Origin: an uncultured Spirochaetaceae bacterium
GTDB lineage: Bacteria; Spirochaetota; Spirochaetia; Sphaerochaetales; Sphaerochaetaceae
Direction of reading: 5' to 3'
Assembly (NCBI GenBank): GCA_944389105.1
Contig: CALXLD010000030.1
Location: 1 to 64,000, forward strand
Length of the DNA stretch: 64,000 bases
Every line of letters starts with the position of its first letter. Position 1 is the stretch's first letter. Position numbers and translations under genes: made by a program. A model generated the notes under the pieces. That model was not told the origin of the DNA, did not search any database, and saw only the letters and a program-made list of their open reading frames with translations. Of this stretch, positions 41,955 through 51,348 are shown in pieces.

Positions 41955-44900
41955 AGATAGCAACTCTCTCGGTCAAGCATTCTGCGATACTTTCAATGAT
42001 CCTCATTGCTCTGGCCGTCTTCGGAATGTTCTCTATTACGACTACGAATCTTGAGTTCATCCCTGATATCAATATGCCTCAGATATTCGTTGTCGCAATA
42101 TATCCAGGGGCCTCGGCTGAAGATGTTGAGAAGGATGTAGTGGATATACTTGAAGATGATTTCGTTACGCTGCCTGACTTCAAGAGCATGGACAGCCAGT
42201 CAATGAACAGTGCTGCCATGATCACGATCACATTCCAGGATGGCGTAAACCCTGAAGATCAGCTGAATGAGGTCAGGAACAGGATCTCGCAGCTGATGGA
42301 TGAGCTTCCCGATGGCATGCAGGAACCTGCGGCGCTTGTCGGTGGTGCGACAATGCTTCCGATTGTGTCATTTTCCGTGGAATCCTCCGGTGATACCGCA
42401 ACCCTTTCTGAATACATCAATGATACGCTGCGGCCACAGCTCACTAGAATACCGGGAGTTTCAACAATAAGCATCAGCGGTTCCGTGGAACCTGAGGTTT
42501 CCATAAAGCTCAGGATGGATGATCTTAATGCAAGAGGCATATCGCCTCTGACTGTATATCAGATACTTTCATTCTCCAATCTCTCGATGCCTCTCGACAC
42601 AGCTATAGCTGAAGGCCGCAGGATAGATCTCAGATATGATGGGCGCTATGAGAGTATGGAAGAGATAAAAGCCCTTCCTGTCGGTGCCACGGATTCTGGC
42701 GAGATAATAAGGCTTTCTGATGTTGCCGATGTCTCTCTTGTCTATCAGGGGGAGGACTACTACGTTACTTCGGATGGCAAGGATATAATCGTTGTCGAGG
42801 TTTCAAAGAGGGCTGACGGAAATACCATACAGATAACAAATGAGGTGAAGAGAATCCTTGAAGAGTCAGAAAAGGAGACAGGAGGAGCTATTTCCTATCA
42901 TATGATAAAAGATGATAGCCGTCTTGTTGTTTCTTCTCTCAAGAACGTAATTGAATCAGGTATCCTTGGAATTCTCATTGCTGTTCTCATCATCTTCCTG
43001 TTCCTCAACGATGCAAAGGCAACGCTGGCTATCGGTCTGTCGATCCCGCTTTCATGCTTCTTTACGTTCATCGTAATGAAGATGGCTGGAATAACGGTAA
43101 ACATTCTTTCTATATCCGGAATAGTCGTATCTCTTGGTTCTATAGTGGATGCCTCGATTGTTGTCCTGGACCAGATCTACAGGTTCTATCAGGATACCGA
43201 TGAGAATGGTAATGGAAAGTATACTGTCGTCGAGTCCATATACAGGGGAACCGGAATCGTCGATAAATCGGTAATTGGCTCAAACCTTACGACCGTTGTC
43301 GTATTCATTCCTGTTGTTCTTCTTTCAGGTCTTGTCGGCGATATCCTTCATGACATCTCCCTGACATTCATGTTTGCTATAGGCTCATCGCTTTTTGTTG
43401 CGATGATCTATATGCCTTATCTTCTTAAGCATTTCCTGAAGGATGATGGTGTCAGGCTGAAGAAGAAGGATAGTTTTGCTGTAAGAGGACTCTGGAGAGT
43501 TGAGAATGGCTATGGCAGGGCTTTGGGGTTCTGCATGAAGCACACTCCATTCATTATTGTGATGGCCATTCTCATCTTTGCTCTGACTGTCTACTCGCTT
43601 ACTAGCATAAATATCTCATTCATACCATCAACTGATAACAGTGATTTCTATATCTCAATGGATTTCCCTACCGGTTATACCCTTGAGGATACAAAGCAGT
43701 CAATGGATGAGGCGGAGAGGATTCTCCGCGAGAAGGTTCCTGAGACAGAGAATGTTGTCGTTTATTCAGGAAAATCAGTTGATTCCCTTACTGTTTCCAC
43801 AGCCCAGAACCAGGGAGGTATGCATGTAGTGCTTGTTCCTGTTGCAGAGAGGGACAGGGATATCCACGATATAATCCTGCAGATGCAGTATGAGCTTTCA
43901 GCAGCTATCCCAGATGCTGAGGTTTCAGTTAAGAATGGTGGTTTTGATTACCTTGTAGGCTATATGTCTGGAGGTGGTGGATATGGTCTTACGCTCATCG
44001 GAGAGGATGAGAACATCCTCTATGATTATGCTTCGGAACTAAGGGATTTCCTTCTTACGGATCCAGAAGTAGTATCTGCTTCCGTTTCCAGTGAGTTCGA
44101 TTCGACTGCTGCTGTGATGAATGCCAGCTATGAGTACCTGTCATCTCTCGGAATCTCGAGCTATGAAGCGGCGATGACGACAGCGATTCTCTTCAATGGA
44201 ATGGATACCGGAATCTATGCAGATCCTTCTACTGGTTCAAGGTATACAATTCATATTTCATCAGATGCTGCAGATCAGAGTGTGTCACAGCGTATGCTTG
44301 ATTCCCTTGTGCTCTATACTCAGGCGGGTTCTGCAGTTTCCATGGATGCGCTTTCTGATCTGGTTATGGAAACTGAGCTTTCCTCAATAAGCCATACCGA
44401 CAGAGCTGTTGCAATGACAGTAAGCGCACAGCTGACAGGTGAGTCGACGACTGCTATTTCCAGAAGAGTCAATGAGTACATTGCAACCCATCCTCTTCCG
44501 GATGGAGTTACGACAGACGTTGGAGGAATCGATGAGCTCATCGGTGATTCGATGGGGCCGCTGCTTCAGGCGCTTCTTATATCGCTCTTCCTTGTTTACA
44601 TGGTCATAGTCCTCATATATGAGAGATTCGACCAGCCTATCCTCATAATGCTGACAGTACCGTTCTGTGTGATAGGTGTCGTACTGTCGCTGGCTGTATT
44701 CGGCTCATCGATGAGCATGGTATCCCTTCTTGGTGTCGTAACCCTTGGAGGTATGCTCGTAAATAATGGAATCATCCTTGTTGATTACATAAATCAGCTT
44801 GAGGATGAATCGCGCGGCAAGGAAGCTGAACGGCTGTCCATCACGGTGAGGGAAGGTGAGAGCCTTCTAGGAAAGCTTTCCTATTCATCTGAGATGGAGA

Positions 44901-45178
44901 TGCTCTTTGAGAATATAAGGAAGGGAACTGCTACAAGGCTCCGTCCTATTCTCATGAGTTCCCTTACGACCATTCTCGGAGTCATCCCGATGGCTTTTGC
45001 AAAAGGTGAAGGTTCTGAGATATATGCACCGCTTGGACAGGTTATCATGGGCGGTCTTACGACAAGTACATTCATAACGCTATTCCTTATGCCTACGTTC
45101 TACTACATCCTGGAGCGGCACAAGATAAGGAAAGCATACGGCTGGAAGAAAGGAATGAAGGAGGAATCAGCAGTATGA
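41951..45178 (+). CDS. RND efflux pump (HAE1/AcrB-like)
   Basis: A proton-driven inner-membrane pump of 1075 residues with the duplicated RND layout. One membrane helix near the N-terminus is followed by a large periplasmic loop beginning at PDINMPQIFVVAIYPGASAE, then six helices including GSIVDASIVVLDQIYRFY, which carries the conserved Asp of the proton relay. A second helix near residue 540 is followed by a second periplasmic loop and six helices ending LMPTFYYILERHK. FNDAKATLAIGLSIPLS-type and LTVPFCVIGVVLSLAVFGSS segments are typical. Substrates could be drugs, bile compounds or lipids. Four-base overlaps couple it to both neighbours. Confidence 0.93.
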   Translation: MKIATLSVKHSAILSMILIALAVFGMFSITTTNLEFIPDINMPQIFVVAIYPGASAEDVEKDVVDILEDDFVTLPDFKSMDSQSMNSAAMITITFQDGVNPEDQLNEVRNRISQLMDELPDGMQEPAALVGGATMLPIVSFSVESSGDTATLSEYINDTLRPQLTRIPGVSTISISGSVEPEVSIKLRMDDLNARGISPLTVYQILSFSNLSMPLDTAIAEGRRIDLRYDGRYESMEEIKALPVGATDSGEIIRLSDVADVSLVYQGEDYYVTSDGKDIIVVEVSKRADGNTIQITNEVKRILEESEKETGGAISYHMIKDDSRLVVSSLKNVIESGILGILIAVLIIFLFLNDAKATLAIGLSIPLSCFFTFIVMKMAGITVNILSISGIVVSLGSIVDASIVVLDQIYRFYQDTDENGNGKYTVVESIYRGTGIVDKSVIGSNLTTVVVFIPVVLLSGLVGDILHDISLTFMFAIGSSLFVAMIYMPYLLKHFLKDDGVRLKKKDSFAVRGLWRVENGYGRALGFCMKHTPFIIVMAILIFALTVYSLTSINISFIPSTDNSDFYISMDFPTGYTLEDTKQSMDEAERILREKVPETENVVVYSGKSVDSLTVSTAQNQGGMHVVLVPVAERDRDIHDIILQMQYELSAAIPDAEVSVKNGGFDYLVGYMSGGGGYGLTLIGEDENILYDYASELRDFLLTDPEVVSASVSSEFDSTAAVMNASYEYLSSLGISSYEAAMTTAILFNGMDTGIYADPSTGSRYTIHISSDAADQSVSQRMLDSLVLYTQAGSAVSMDALSDLVMETELSSISHTDRAVAMTVSAQLTGESTTAISRRVNEYIATHPLPDGVTTDVGGIDELIGDSMGPLLQALLISLFLVYMVIVLIYERFDQPILIMLTVPFCVIGVVLSLAVFGSSMSMVSLLGVVTLGGMLVNNGIILVDYINQLEDESRGKEAERLSITVREGESLLGKLSYSSEMEMLFENIRKGTATRLRPILMSSLTTILGVIPMAFAKGEGSEIYAPLGQVIMGGLTTSTFITLFLMPTFYYILERHKIRKAYGWKKGMKEESAV

Positions 45179-45711
45179 AGAGAATAAAGGGTTTTAGATT
45201 ATTTCTGCTTGCATTGGCTGTCATAGGGCTTCTTGCAGGATGCAATTTCGTTTTCAGCTCAAGTGTTTCGGTAAGGGTGACAGGAGATTCATCCGATTCC
45301 TCTTTTGGCTCCGATGTCTATGTTTTTGCATTTACGGATAAGAGTGCCCGTGACAATGCTTATCAGGAGATTGTGGATGCAGGAAAAGGCGAAGGTGATT
45401 TCGGTGATTATCTCTACACTCTGTTCCCCGATGGCTGCTATCAGGTACAGGTTGCAGAGTACATCTCCTCAAGCGGAAATCCGCTCCTCCCATCAGGAAG
45501 CGGGACAGTAGCTACATTCACTATAAGATGGAATACATCATCTCCTGAATTCGGAGAGGATTATGACAGAGCAGAGGCTTATTTCATTGCAGCAACCTCG
45601 GATAGCACAGGGGATTATGCTGGCAAGACGGATTACATGCTTGTCTCAGGTGGAAACAACAGTACTGTTCTCCGTATTCAGAATGTTAATGAAATAACAT
45701 TGGATGAGTGA
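45175..45711 (+). CDS. Lipoprotein encoded within the RND operon
   Basis: 178 residues. MKRIKGFRLFLLALAVIGLL then AGC gives a lipoprotein signal with a strict LAGC lipobox. The mature part starts NFVFSSSVSVRVTGDSS and has strands consistent with a small immunoglobulin-like or beta-sandwich fold (YTLFPDGCYQVQVAEYISS; TFTIRWNTSS). No family is recognised. It overlaps the pump and the channel gene by four bases each, so it is made together with the efflux complex and may stabilise or modulate it. That role is inference from position only. Confidence 0.8.
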   Translation: MKRIKGFRLFLLALAVIGLLAGCNFVFSSSVSVRVTGDSSDSSFGSDVYVFAFTDKSARDNAYQEIVDAGKGEGDFGDYLYTLFPDGCYQVQVAEYISSSGNPLLPSGSGTVATFTIRWNTSSPEFGEDYDRAEAYFIAATSDSTGDYAGKTDYMLVSGGNNSTVLRIQNVNEITLDE

Positions 45712-47123
45712 TTATGAGAAAAGCGCTTTCTTTGATTATTCTGATTCTTCTTCTCTTGCCGCTCTATAGTGAAGTGGAGGAGAAATATACGCTTGATTCC
45801 CTGATTCTTGCAATGGAAAGCGGGAACTCAGAACTTCTTAAAGCGGATCAGGAGATTATAAAAGCACGTCTTGATACAGCGGATGCGAAAGGGGGCTATA
45901 CTCCTACGATAGATCTTCTTGTATCAGGAACTTATATGGCTAATCCTGTCATGGGACCGATAAAGGTAAGCCCCGGTGATATCAAAGGACTTCCTGATAT
46001 AGTCTCTTCTGTCTGGACCGATCCGCTCGATGTCTCATTTGATATGGGAAACAACCGTGTTCAGGGACAGCTTACGATTACACAGCCTGTATTCACATGG
46101 GGCAAGCTCTCAAATGCCGTGAAGCTCTACCAGACGGTTGAAGGACTGAGAGGAATGGAAAAAAGCGACAAGGAGAACCAGCTCATTGCCGAACTCCGCT
46201 CACGCCTTGATGCGCTTTATTACATGGATAGGATCTACCCGTTGCTGTCTGAGATAGAGGAGAAAGCTGATAAGCTTCTTTCAATTGCCGAGAGTGCTGC
46301 AGATAATGGCATGCTTCTTCAGGAGGATGTTCTTGATGCGAGAATCCAGAAACAGCAGGTTGTGATATCAAGACGTGAGATAGATAGCCAGTATTCATCA
46401 GTTCTTGAGGGGCTGAGGACCCTTACGGGTATTCCTGATCTCACAATGGATGATATAGATTACGCTCCTGATGAGACAATTGCTGATAAGGTTCTTTCCG
46501 TTGGGGAAGAAGGGCTGAAGGCCCTTGCGACGGATCCTTCAAGGCTTACGCTCCAGATGCTCGATGGAATGGAAGATGTCATGGTGTATACCAACGAGAT
46601 TGCGAAAGGAAGCATCTATGGCAAGCCTGACATTGCTTTGCAGGTTGCAGCAACGTACGGAGGCAAGATAGATTCCAACTGGCTTGATAGCGATACCTGG
46701 GGAGTGAATATCACGCTTGCGCTCTCAACGACGCTTTGGGACGGCGGAAAGAAAATGAATGATATCAAGCGTTCTGCCAGTGATATAGCTTCAGCTGCTA
46801 TCGATAAAAACAGTGCTGTGAGGACAATTGAGGAGAATGTATCCTCGTCATTTGAGTCTGCAATGCTTTCAATAGAGAAAATCAGGTTTTCTGAAATGAA
46901 GAGGGATTCCGATAGTCTCAAGGCTGAAAACAGGAGGAATGCGCTTTCTCTTGGCTCATCTTCGGAAAGCGATGTGCTAGAGGCTGAACTTCAGGTTATT
47001 CAGGATGAGATTGAAATCATAACAGAGCGGATCTCCATGTCCCAATCTGTATATACCCTGATGTATCTTGCTGCGCTTGATCCAGCACACCTTCCTGTAA
47101 TATCGGATGGAATGAATCAATAA
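45708..47123 (+). CDS. TolC-family outer-membrane efflux channel
   Basis: A signal peptide (ALSLIILILLLLPLYS) is followed by two repeats of the TolC helical-hairpin fold: the first starts YTLDSLILAMESGNSELLKA, the second is seen in SSSFESAMLSIEKIRFSEMK and LGSSSESDVLEAELQVIQDE. The phrase VQGQLTITQPVFTWGKLSNA is typical of the beta-barrel entry strand. At 471 residues it is the usual size. It completes a tripartite pump with the adaptor and RND protein, and a terminator follows. Confidence 0.9.
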   Translation: MIMRKALSLIILILLLLPLYSEVEEKYTLDSLILAMESGNSELLKADQEIIKARLDTADAKGGYTPTIDLLVSGTYMANPVMGPIKVSPGDIKGLPDIVSSVWTDPLDVSFDMGNNRVQGQLTITQPVFTWGKLSNAVKLYQTVEGLRGMEKSDKENQLIAELRSRLDALYYMDRIYPLLSEIEEKADKLLSIAESAADNGMLLQEDVLDARIQKQQVVISRREIDSQYSSVLEGLRTLTGIPDLTMDDIDYAPDETIADKVLSVGEEGLKALATDPSRLTLQMLDGMEDVMVYTNEIAKGSIYGKPDIALQVAATYGGKIDSNWLDSDTWGVNITLALSTTLWDGGKKMNDIKRSASDIASAAIDKNSAVRTIEENVSSSFESAMLSIEKIRFSEMKRDSDSLKAENRRNALSLGSSSESDVLEAELQVIQDEIEIITERISMSQSVYTLMYLAALDPAHLPVISDGMNQ

Positions 47124-47130
47124 TATAGCA

Positions 47131-47170
47131 AATTAGCCAGAAACAGATTTGTTTCTGACTAATTTTCATA
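47131..47170 (+). terminator. Terminator of the RND efflux operon
   Basis: AATTAGCCAGAAACA and TGTTTCTGACTAATT form a 15-bp stem with one mismatch and a four-base loop, followed by TTTCATATTTC. Confidence 0.75.
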
Positions 47171-47253
47171 TTTCGCATATATAAATATTATATAATATTA
47201 CCTATATAATAGATTTTGCATGATGTCATGATGAGCTTCATCATTGCTTTCCC

Positions 47254-47282
47254 TTGAAGTTTGCGGAGGATAACTGTATATT
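47254..47282 (+). promoter_or_regulatory. Promoter of the copper operon
   Basis: TTGAAG (47254-47259) and TATATT (47277-47282) are 17 bp apart. The expected transcription start, around 47289, lies at the left edge of the CsoR-type operator, so a bound repressor would block initiation. Confidence 0.7.
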
Positions 47283-47290
47283 TATGATAG

Positions 47291-47310
47291 CACCCCACGG
47301 GGGTGGGGTG
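47291..47310. promoter_or_regulatory. CsoR-type operator
   Basis: CACCCCACGGGGGTGGGGTG has 8-bp inverted arms around a GGGG centre. This is the G-tract pseudo-palindrome bound by copper-sensing CsoR repressors. It lies between the -10 and the ribosome site AGGAG of copA, and a csoR gene closes the same operon, which suggests autoregulation. Confidence 0.8.
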
Positions 47311-47322
47311 TAGGAGTATGAT

Positions 47323-49908
47323 ATGAAGGAATGCTTTGATGTAACCGGAATGAGCTGTGCTGCATGCCAGGTCCGTGTCGAGAAGAGCGTCAGAAAACTA
47401 GATGGAGTTAAGGAGGTCAATGTAAACCTTCTTAAGAACAGCATGGAAGTGGTTTATGATGAGAACATGCTTTCAGAGGATGGGATAGTCGAGGCAGTTG
47501 TCAATGCCGGTTATGGTGCTATTCCGAGAAATGAGGAGAAAACCAGGACATCAGGAAAGACGGAGCATCGGGACATAGCAGGGGAAGAGTACGCAAAAAT
47601 GAAGAAAAGGCTTTTCTGGTCTCTTTTGTTCACAGTTCCTCTTTTCTATATCTCAATGGGACATATGATGGGCTGGCCGCTTCCGGCTTTTCTTCTTGGC
47701 GTACAGAACTCAATGGTGTTTGCCCTGACACTGTTTCTTCTTGTTGTTCCTGTTGCCATCATAAACAGAAAATTCTTCGTGGGAGGGTTCAGAAGCCTTT
47801 TCAATCTTGCGCCCAATATGGATTCCCTTATCGCAATGGGGTCTGGAGCGGCCATAGTCTATGGTATTTACGCGATGTATAAGATTGCTGCAGCGCTGGG
47901 CGTGGGAGATATGGAGACCGCTCATTCGTTTGCAATGGATCTCTACTTTGAATCAGCCGGCATGATACTGACACTGATAACCCTTGGAAAGACTCTGGAG
48001 GCAAGAGCAAAGGGAAGAACATCTGAAGCCATAACAAAGCTCATGGATTTAGCACCAAAGACAGCTATAGTCCTTCGTGATGGTAAGGAAGCTGAGATTC
48101 CTGCAGAACAGCTTCGGAAAGGTGATATCGCAATTGTCAGGGCCGGTGCATCAGTGCCTGCGGACGGCATTGTGATAGAGGGTTCCGGGGCTGTTGACGA
48201 AGCAGCGATAACAGGAGAATCCATTCCGGTCGATAAAGCTGAAGGAGATAGCATTACTGGTGCTACGGTTCTCAGTTCCGGGTATATCAGGATGAGGGTA
48301 GAGAATGTCGGAGAAGATACGGCACTTCAGAAAATCATAAAGCTTGTGGATGAGGCAACATCTTCAAAAGCACCTATTGCAAAGCTTGCGGATAAGGTGA
48401 GCGGGGTGTTTGTCCCCATCGTCATTGCAATTGCGGTTGTTTCTGCAATTGCCTGGCTTATTGCAGGAGAAAGCTTTGAATTCGCTCTTTCGATTGCGAT
48501 TTCAGTTCTCGTGATTTCCTGTCCATGTGCACTTGGGCTTGCAACGCCTACTGCGATAATGGTTGGGACCGGACGTGGAGCGTCCTCCGGTATATTGATA
48601 AAGAGCGCGGAAGCCCTGGAGACGCTTCATTCGATAAAAACCGTTGTCCTGGACAAGACCGGAACAATCACGGAAGGAAAGCCTTCTGTCACTAATATAA
48701 TCACAATTGGCAAAGAAGATCCGGTTTCGCTTCTTTCAAAGGCTGCAGCTGTTGAAAAGCTGTCTGGTCATCCGCTTGGGGAGGCAATTGTCAGAGAAGC
48801 AGAGAAAAGAGGCATAAAGATTGAAAATGCCTCCAGCTTCTTCTCTTCAGATGGCCGAGGCGTAAAAGCAGTAGTCAATGGTGCCATGATAGAAGGAGGA
48901 AACAGGAAAATCCTCCACATCTTCCCTGAAGTGATAAAAGCAGAGGAAGAGCGGCTTGCTGATGAAGGAAAGACTCCTCTTTTCTTCACAGAGAATGGAA
49001 TGCTGATAGGTATCATCGCTGTTGCTGACACGATAAAGCCGACATCAAGGGAAGCTGTTGATAATCTCAGAGGTATGGGAATAAGGACTGTAATGCTTAC
49101 CGGGGATAACAAGCGTACTGCCATGGCTATCCAGAAGGAAGCTGGAACTGATGAGTTCATTGCAGAGGTGCTCCCTTCTGACAAGGATAGCGTGATAAGA
49201 AAACTTCAGGAAGATGGCAGTATTGTCGCAATGGTTGGGGATGGAATAAACGATGCTCCAGCTCTTGCAAGAGCAGATGTCGGCATTGCTATTGGTGCAG
49301 GTACCGATGTTGCTATAGAGAGTGCTGATATTGTTCTTATGAAAAGCAATCCTGAGGATGTTCCGAAAGCTATTGAGCTAGGAAAGGCGACAATGCGGAA
49401 TATAAAGGAGAATCTTTTCTGGGCACTTTTCTACAATGCAATCTGTATCCCGATTGCTGCAGGGGTTCTGTATCCTGCTTTCGGAATGAAGCTAAGTCCC
49501 ATGGTCGGAGCATTTGCGATGAGTTTTTCTTCGGTATTTGTTGTTACGAATGCTCTCCGGCTGAGATTCTTCAAGCCTAAATCCGGAGGAGAATCCGGTC
49601 GTCAGGAGACAGTGGCTGCCGGAAATGAATGTACAATCGGAAGCATTGAGCTTTCTGGATATAATGATGGTTCTGCATCAGAAGGAGTAAAGGTTATGGT
49701 AAAGAAGGTGAATGTTGAAGGAATGATGTGCCAGCACTGCGTGAAGCATGTTCATGATGCTCTTGTAAAAGTAAGCGGAGTAAAGAGTGCGGATGTATCT
49801 CTTGAGAACAAATGTGCTGAAGTCGAGTATGAAGGCAGTGTCTCCGACGATGCCCTCAAGGCTGCTGTACAGGAAGCAGGGTATGAGGTGACCGGAATTG
49901 AAGGCTGA
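47323..49908 (+). CDS. copA: Copper-exporting P1B-type ATPase with HMA domains at both ends
   Basis: Exports Cu(I) using ATP. The N-terminal HMA domain has GMSCAAC (Cys12, Cys15). The membrane CPC motif is SCPCALGLATPTAIMV near residue 400, the phosphorylation site DKTGTITEG near 444, HPLGEAIV the nucleotide-binding His-Pro, and GDGINDAPALARADVGIAIG the hinge. After the last helices a linker of about 45 residues leads to a second HMA domain with GMMCQHC near residue 800, beginning VMVKKVNVEGMMCQHC like a free CopZ chaperone. Copper ATPases usually carry HMA domains only at the N-terminus, so this looks like a fused CopZ. Control by the upstream CsoR operator is likely. csoR follows with an 11-base overlap. 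Confidence 0.95.
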   Translation: MKECFDVTGMSCAACQVRVEKSVRKLDGVKEVNVNLLKNSMEVVYDENMLSEDGIVEAVVNAGYGAIPRNEEKTRTSGKTEHRDIAGEEYAKMKKRLFWSLLFTVPLFYISMGHMMGWPLPAFLLGVQNSMVFALTLFLLVVPVAIINRKFFVGGFRSLFNLAPNMDSLIAMGSGAAIVYGIYAMYKIAAALGVGDMETAHSFAMDLYFESAGMILTLITLGKTLEARAKGRTSEAITKLMDLAPKTAIVLRDGKEAEIPAEQLRKGDIAIVRAGASVPADGIVIEGSGAVDEAAITGESIPVDKAEGDSITGATVLSSGYIRMRVENVGEDTALQKIIKLVDEATSSKAPIAKLADKVSGVFVPIVIAIAVVSAIAWLIAGESFEFALSIAISVLVISCPCALGLATPTAIMVGTGRGASSGILIKSAEALETLHSIKTVVLDKTGTITEGKPSVTNIITIGKEDPVSLLSKAAAVEKLSGHPLGEAIVREAEKRGIKIENASSFFSSDGRGVKAVVNGAMIEGGNRKILHIFPEVIKAEEERLADEGKTPLFFTENGMLIGIIAVADTIKPTSREAVDNLRGMGIRTVMLTGDNKRTAMAIQKEAGTDEFIAEVLPSDKDSVIRKLQEDGSIVAMVGDGINDAPALARADVGIAIGAGTDVAIESADIVLMKSNPEDVPKAIELGKATMRNIKENLFWALFYNAICIPIAAGVLYPAFGMKLSPMVGAFAMSFSSVFVVTNALRLRFFKPKSGGESGRQETVAAGNECTIGSIELSGYNDGSASEGVKVMVKKVNVEGMMCQHCVKHVHDALVKVSGVKSADVSLENKCAEVEYEGSVSDDALKAAVQEAGYEVTGIEG

Positions 49909-50167
49909 CAGAGATAGCGTTACCAGAAAGGTAAAGATCGCAAAAGGACAGCTTGACGGCATTCTCAAGATGATTGACGAGGACAGGTATTGCGTTGATA
50001 TAGCGACGCAGCTTATGGCCACAACATCAATTCTCAAGAAAGCTACCCAGGAAGTCCTTCAGGCCCATATCAGGAGCTGTGTCAGCGATTCGCTGAAAAC
50101 TGATGAGCCGAACCCGAAGATCGAAGAAGCACTTTCTGTCCTTGAGAAGATGGTGAATCTAAGCTGA
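49898..50167 (+). CDS. csoR: Copper-sensing repressor CsoR
   Basis: An 89-residue all-helical DUF156 repressor. The Cu(I) ligand set is intact: Cys32 (RYCVDIATQ), His57 and Cys61 (LQAHIRSCV), with the same 25 and 4-residue spacings as in mycobacterial CsoR, which separates it from nickel and formaldehyde sensors of the family. The first helix has VKIAKGQLDGILKMIDEDRY. The start is TTG, preceded by GAGGTG, and overlaps the copA end by 11 bases. It probably binds the operator at the head of its own operon and lets go when copper rises. Confidence 0.92.
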   Translation: MKADRDSVTRKVKIAKGQLDGILKMIDEDRYCVDIATQLMATTSILKKATQEVLQAHIRSCVSDSLKTDEPNPKIEEALSVLEKMVNLS

Positions 50168-50193
50168 GGCATCGGAGATTCCCTGAATCACGT

Positions 50194-50236
50194 CAGGCTA
50201 TCTTTTCTCCTTTAAACAAGGAAGAAGGATAGCCTG
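50194..50236. terminator. Long hairpin after csoR
   Basis: CAGGCTATCTTTTCTCCTT pairs with AAGGAAGAAGGATAGCCTG over 19 positions (two G-T pairs, one mismatch) around a TAAAC loop. No T run follows on the plus strand. It is unusually long and stable for a terminator and could be a processing signal or small RNA end. Confidence 0.55.
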
Positions 50237-50318
50237 ATTCCATTGGCTAGCAGCATGGATGGGCTTTTATCGTGTTCCATATTGATTATGGACTGAATTT
50301 TGTTTTAGATGCTCTGTT

Positions 50319-50771
50319 ATGGAAATAAAAAGAATCAGAGGAGAGGATAGAAAAGCATATTTAGATCTTCTTCTGCTCGGTGATGAACAGCTTGATATGG
50401 TCCTTCGATATATTGATAGAGGCGACATGTTTGTTCTTTATGATGATGGTATTGCTGTATCCGAAGCAATTGTCTGCGAAGCTGGACAAAGAGTTTTCGA
50501 GATAAAGAATATAGCGACATATTCAGAGCAACAGGGAAGGGGATATGGTTCAGCCCTTCTTGGATACATTGCCGGGTATTATAAGGAGAATGCGGATATT
50601 CTGTATGTGGGGACCGGAGAGAATCGGAGAACTCTGGATTTCTACAGGCATGCTGGATTCGTCTTTTCCCATAAGGTTAGGAATTTCTTTACGGAAAACT
50701 ATGATCATCCGATATTCGAGGATGGTCATCAGCTTGTTGATATGATTTACCTGAAGAAAGCTCTTAGATAA
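50319..50771 (+). CDS. GNAT-family N-acetyltransferase (150 residues)
   Basis: The acetyl-CoA motif EIKNIATYSEQQGRGYGSAL is complete (Q/RxxGxG/A as QQGRGYG), followed by GTGENRRTLDFYRHAGFVFS, the typical asparagine strand and Tyr of GNAT enzymes. The short C-terminal HQLVDMIYLKKAL ends the fold. The substrate is unknown; small standalone members acetylate protein N-termini, drugs or amino acids. It is separated from csoR by the long hairpin and from the LuxR-type regulator by 40 bases, so it may be co-transcribed with the latter. Confidence 0.88.
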   Translation: MEIKRIRGEDRKAYLDLLLLGDEQLDMVLRYIDRGDMFVLYDDGIAVSEAIVCEAGQRVFEIKNIATYSEQQGRGYGSALLGYIAGYYKENADILYVGTGENRRTLDFYRHAGFVFSHKVRNFFTENYDHPIFEDGHQLVDMIYLKKALR

Positions 50772-50811
50772 TAATTTTTGCCAATCTGTCCATTAGCTGG
50801 GTATAGTAGGT

Positions 50812-51348
50812 ATGAGAGAAATAATACTCCGTACGGATATCCCTTCATTAAGGGAATACAGCCCTGGCTATAAGGTGAGAGAGCTTTCCGGCCATGTGAT
50901 TGAGGGAAAGCCATCTGCAATCGTGATGTTCCAGCCATCAATAGGCGAGATAATAGAGGAAATCAGGGCAATAGAAAAAAGCGGCTTTGATATCGTTCTT
51001 GCAATAATTGCGGAGGAGTATAGGAGAGTCTTTCTTGAAGCTGTTTTTCCGGATGCCAATGTGCTTGATGGGAATAATATAACAATCCCGATGCTATTCA
51101 ATCATAAAAACAGAAGGAAAATCCGCTTCACTGATGAGGAGAAGCGGATTCTTCATGAGCTTGCCTATGGTCTTTCAGGCAAAGAGCTTTCGCTCAGGTT
51201 AGGTATGTCTGAGCGCTCAGTCCGGAGAATGAAGGAGAAGCTGATGAGAAAAACAGGACTCCTTTCTTCAGGACAGCTGATGCTCTATGCCCTTCTTGAA
51301 GCTGAGCTTAATACTCGCAGCTCTTTACATATCTTGGATAAGGTATGA
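50812..51348 (+). CDS. LuxR/NarL-type DNA-binding protein with an atypical N-terminal domain
   Basis: The C-terminal part carries a LuxR-type helix-turn-helix: FTDEEKRILHELAYGLSGKE, then LSLRLGMSERSVRRMKEKLM. The N-terminal 100 residues have alternating strands and helices like a receiver domain (SAIVMFQPSIGEIIEEIRAI; GFDIVLAIIAEEYRRVFLEA), but a phosphorylatable acidic pocket is not evident, so it may be a degenerate or phosphorylation-independent response regulator. No sensor kinase is nearby. Its last 41 bases overlap the convergent asnS. Confidence 0.8.
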   Translation: MREIILRTDIPSLREYSPGYKVRELSGHVIEGKPSAIVMFQPSIGEIIEEIRAIEKSGFDIVLAIIAEEYRRVFLEAVFPDANVLDGNNITIPMLFNHKNRRKIRFTDEEKRILHELAYGLSGKELSLRLGMSERSVRRMKEKLMRKTGLLSSGQLMLYALLEAELNTRSSLHILDKV

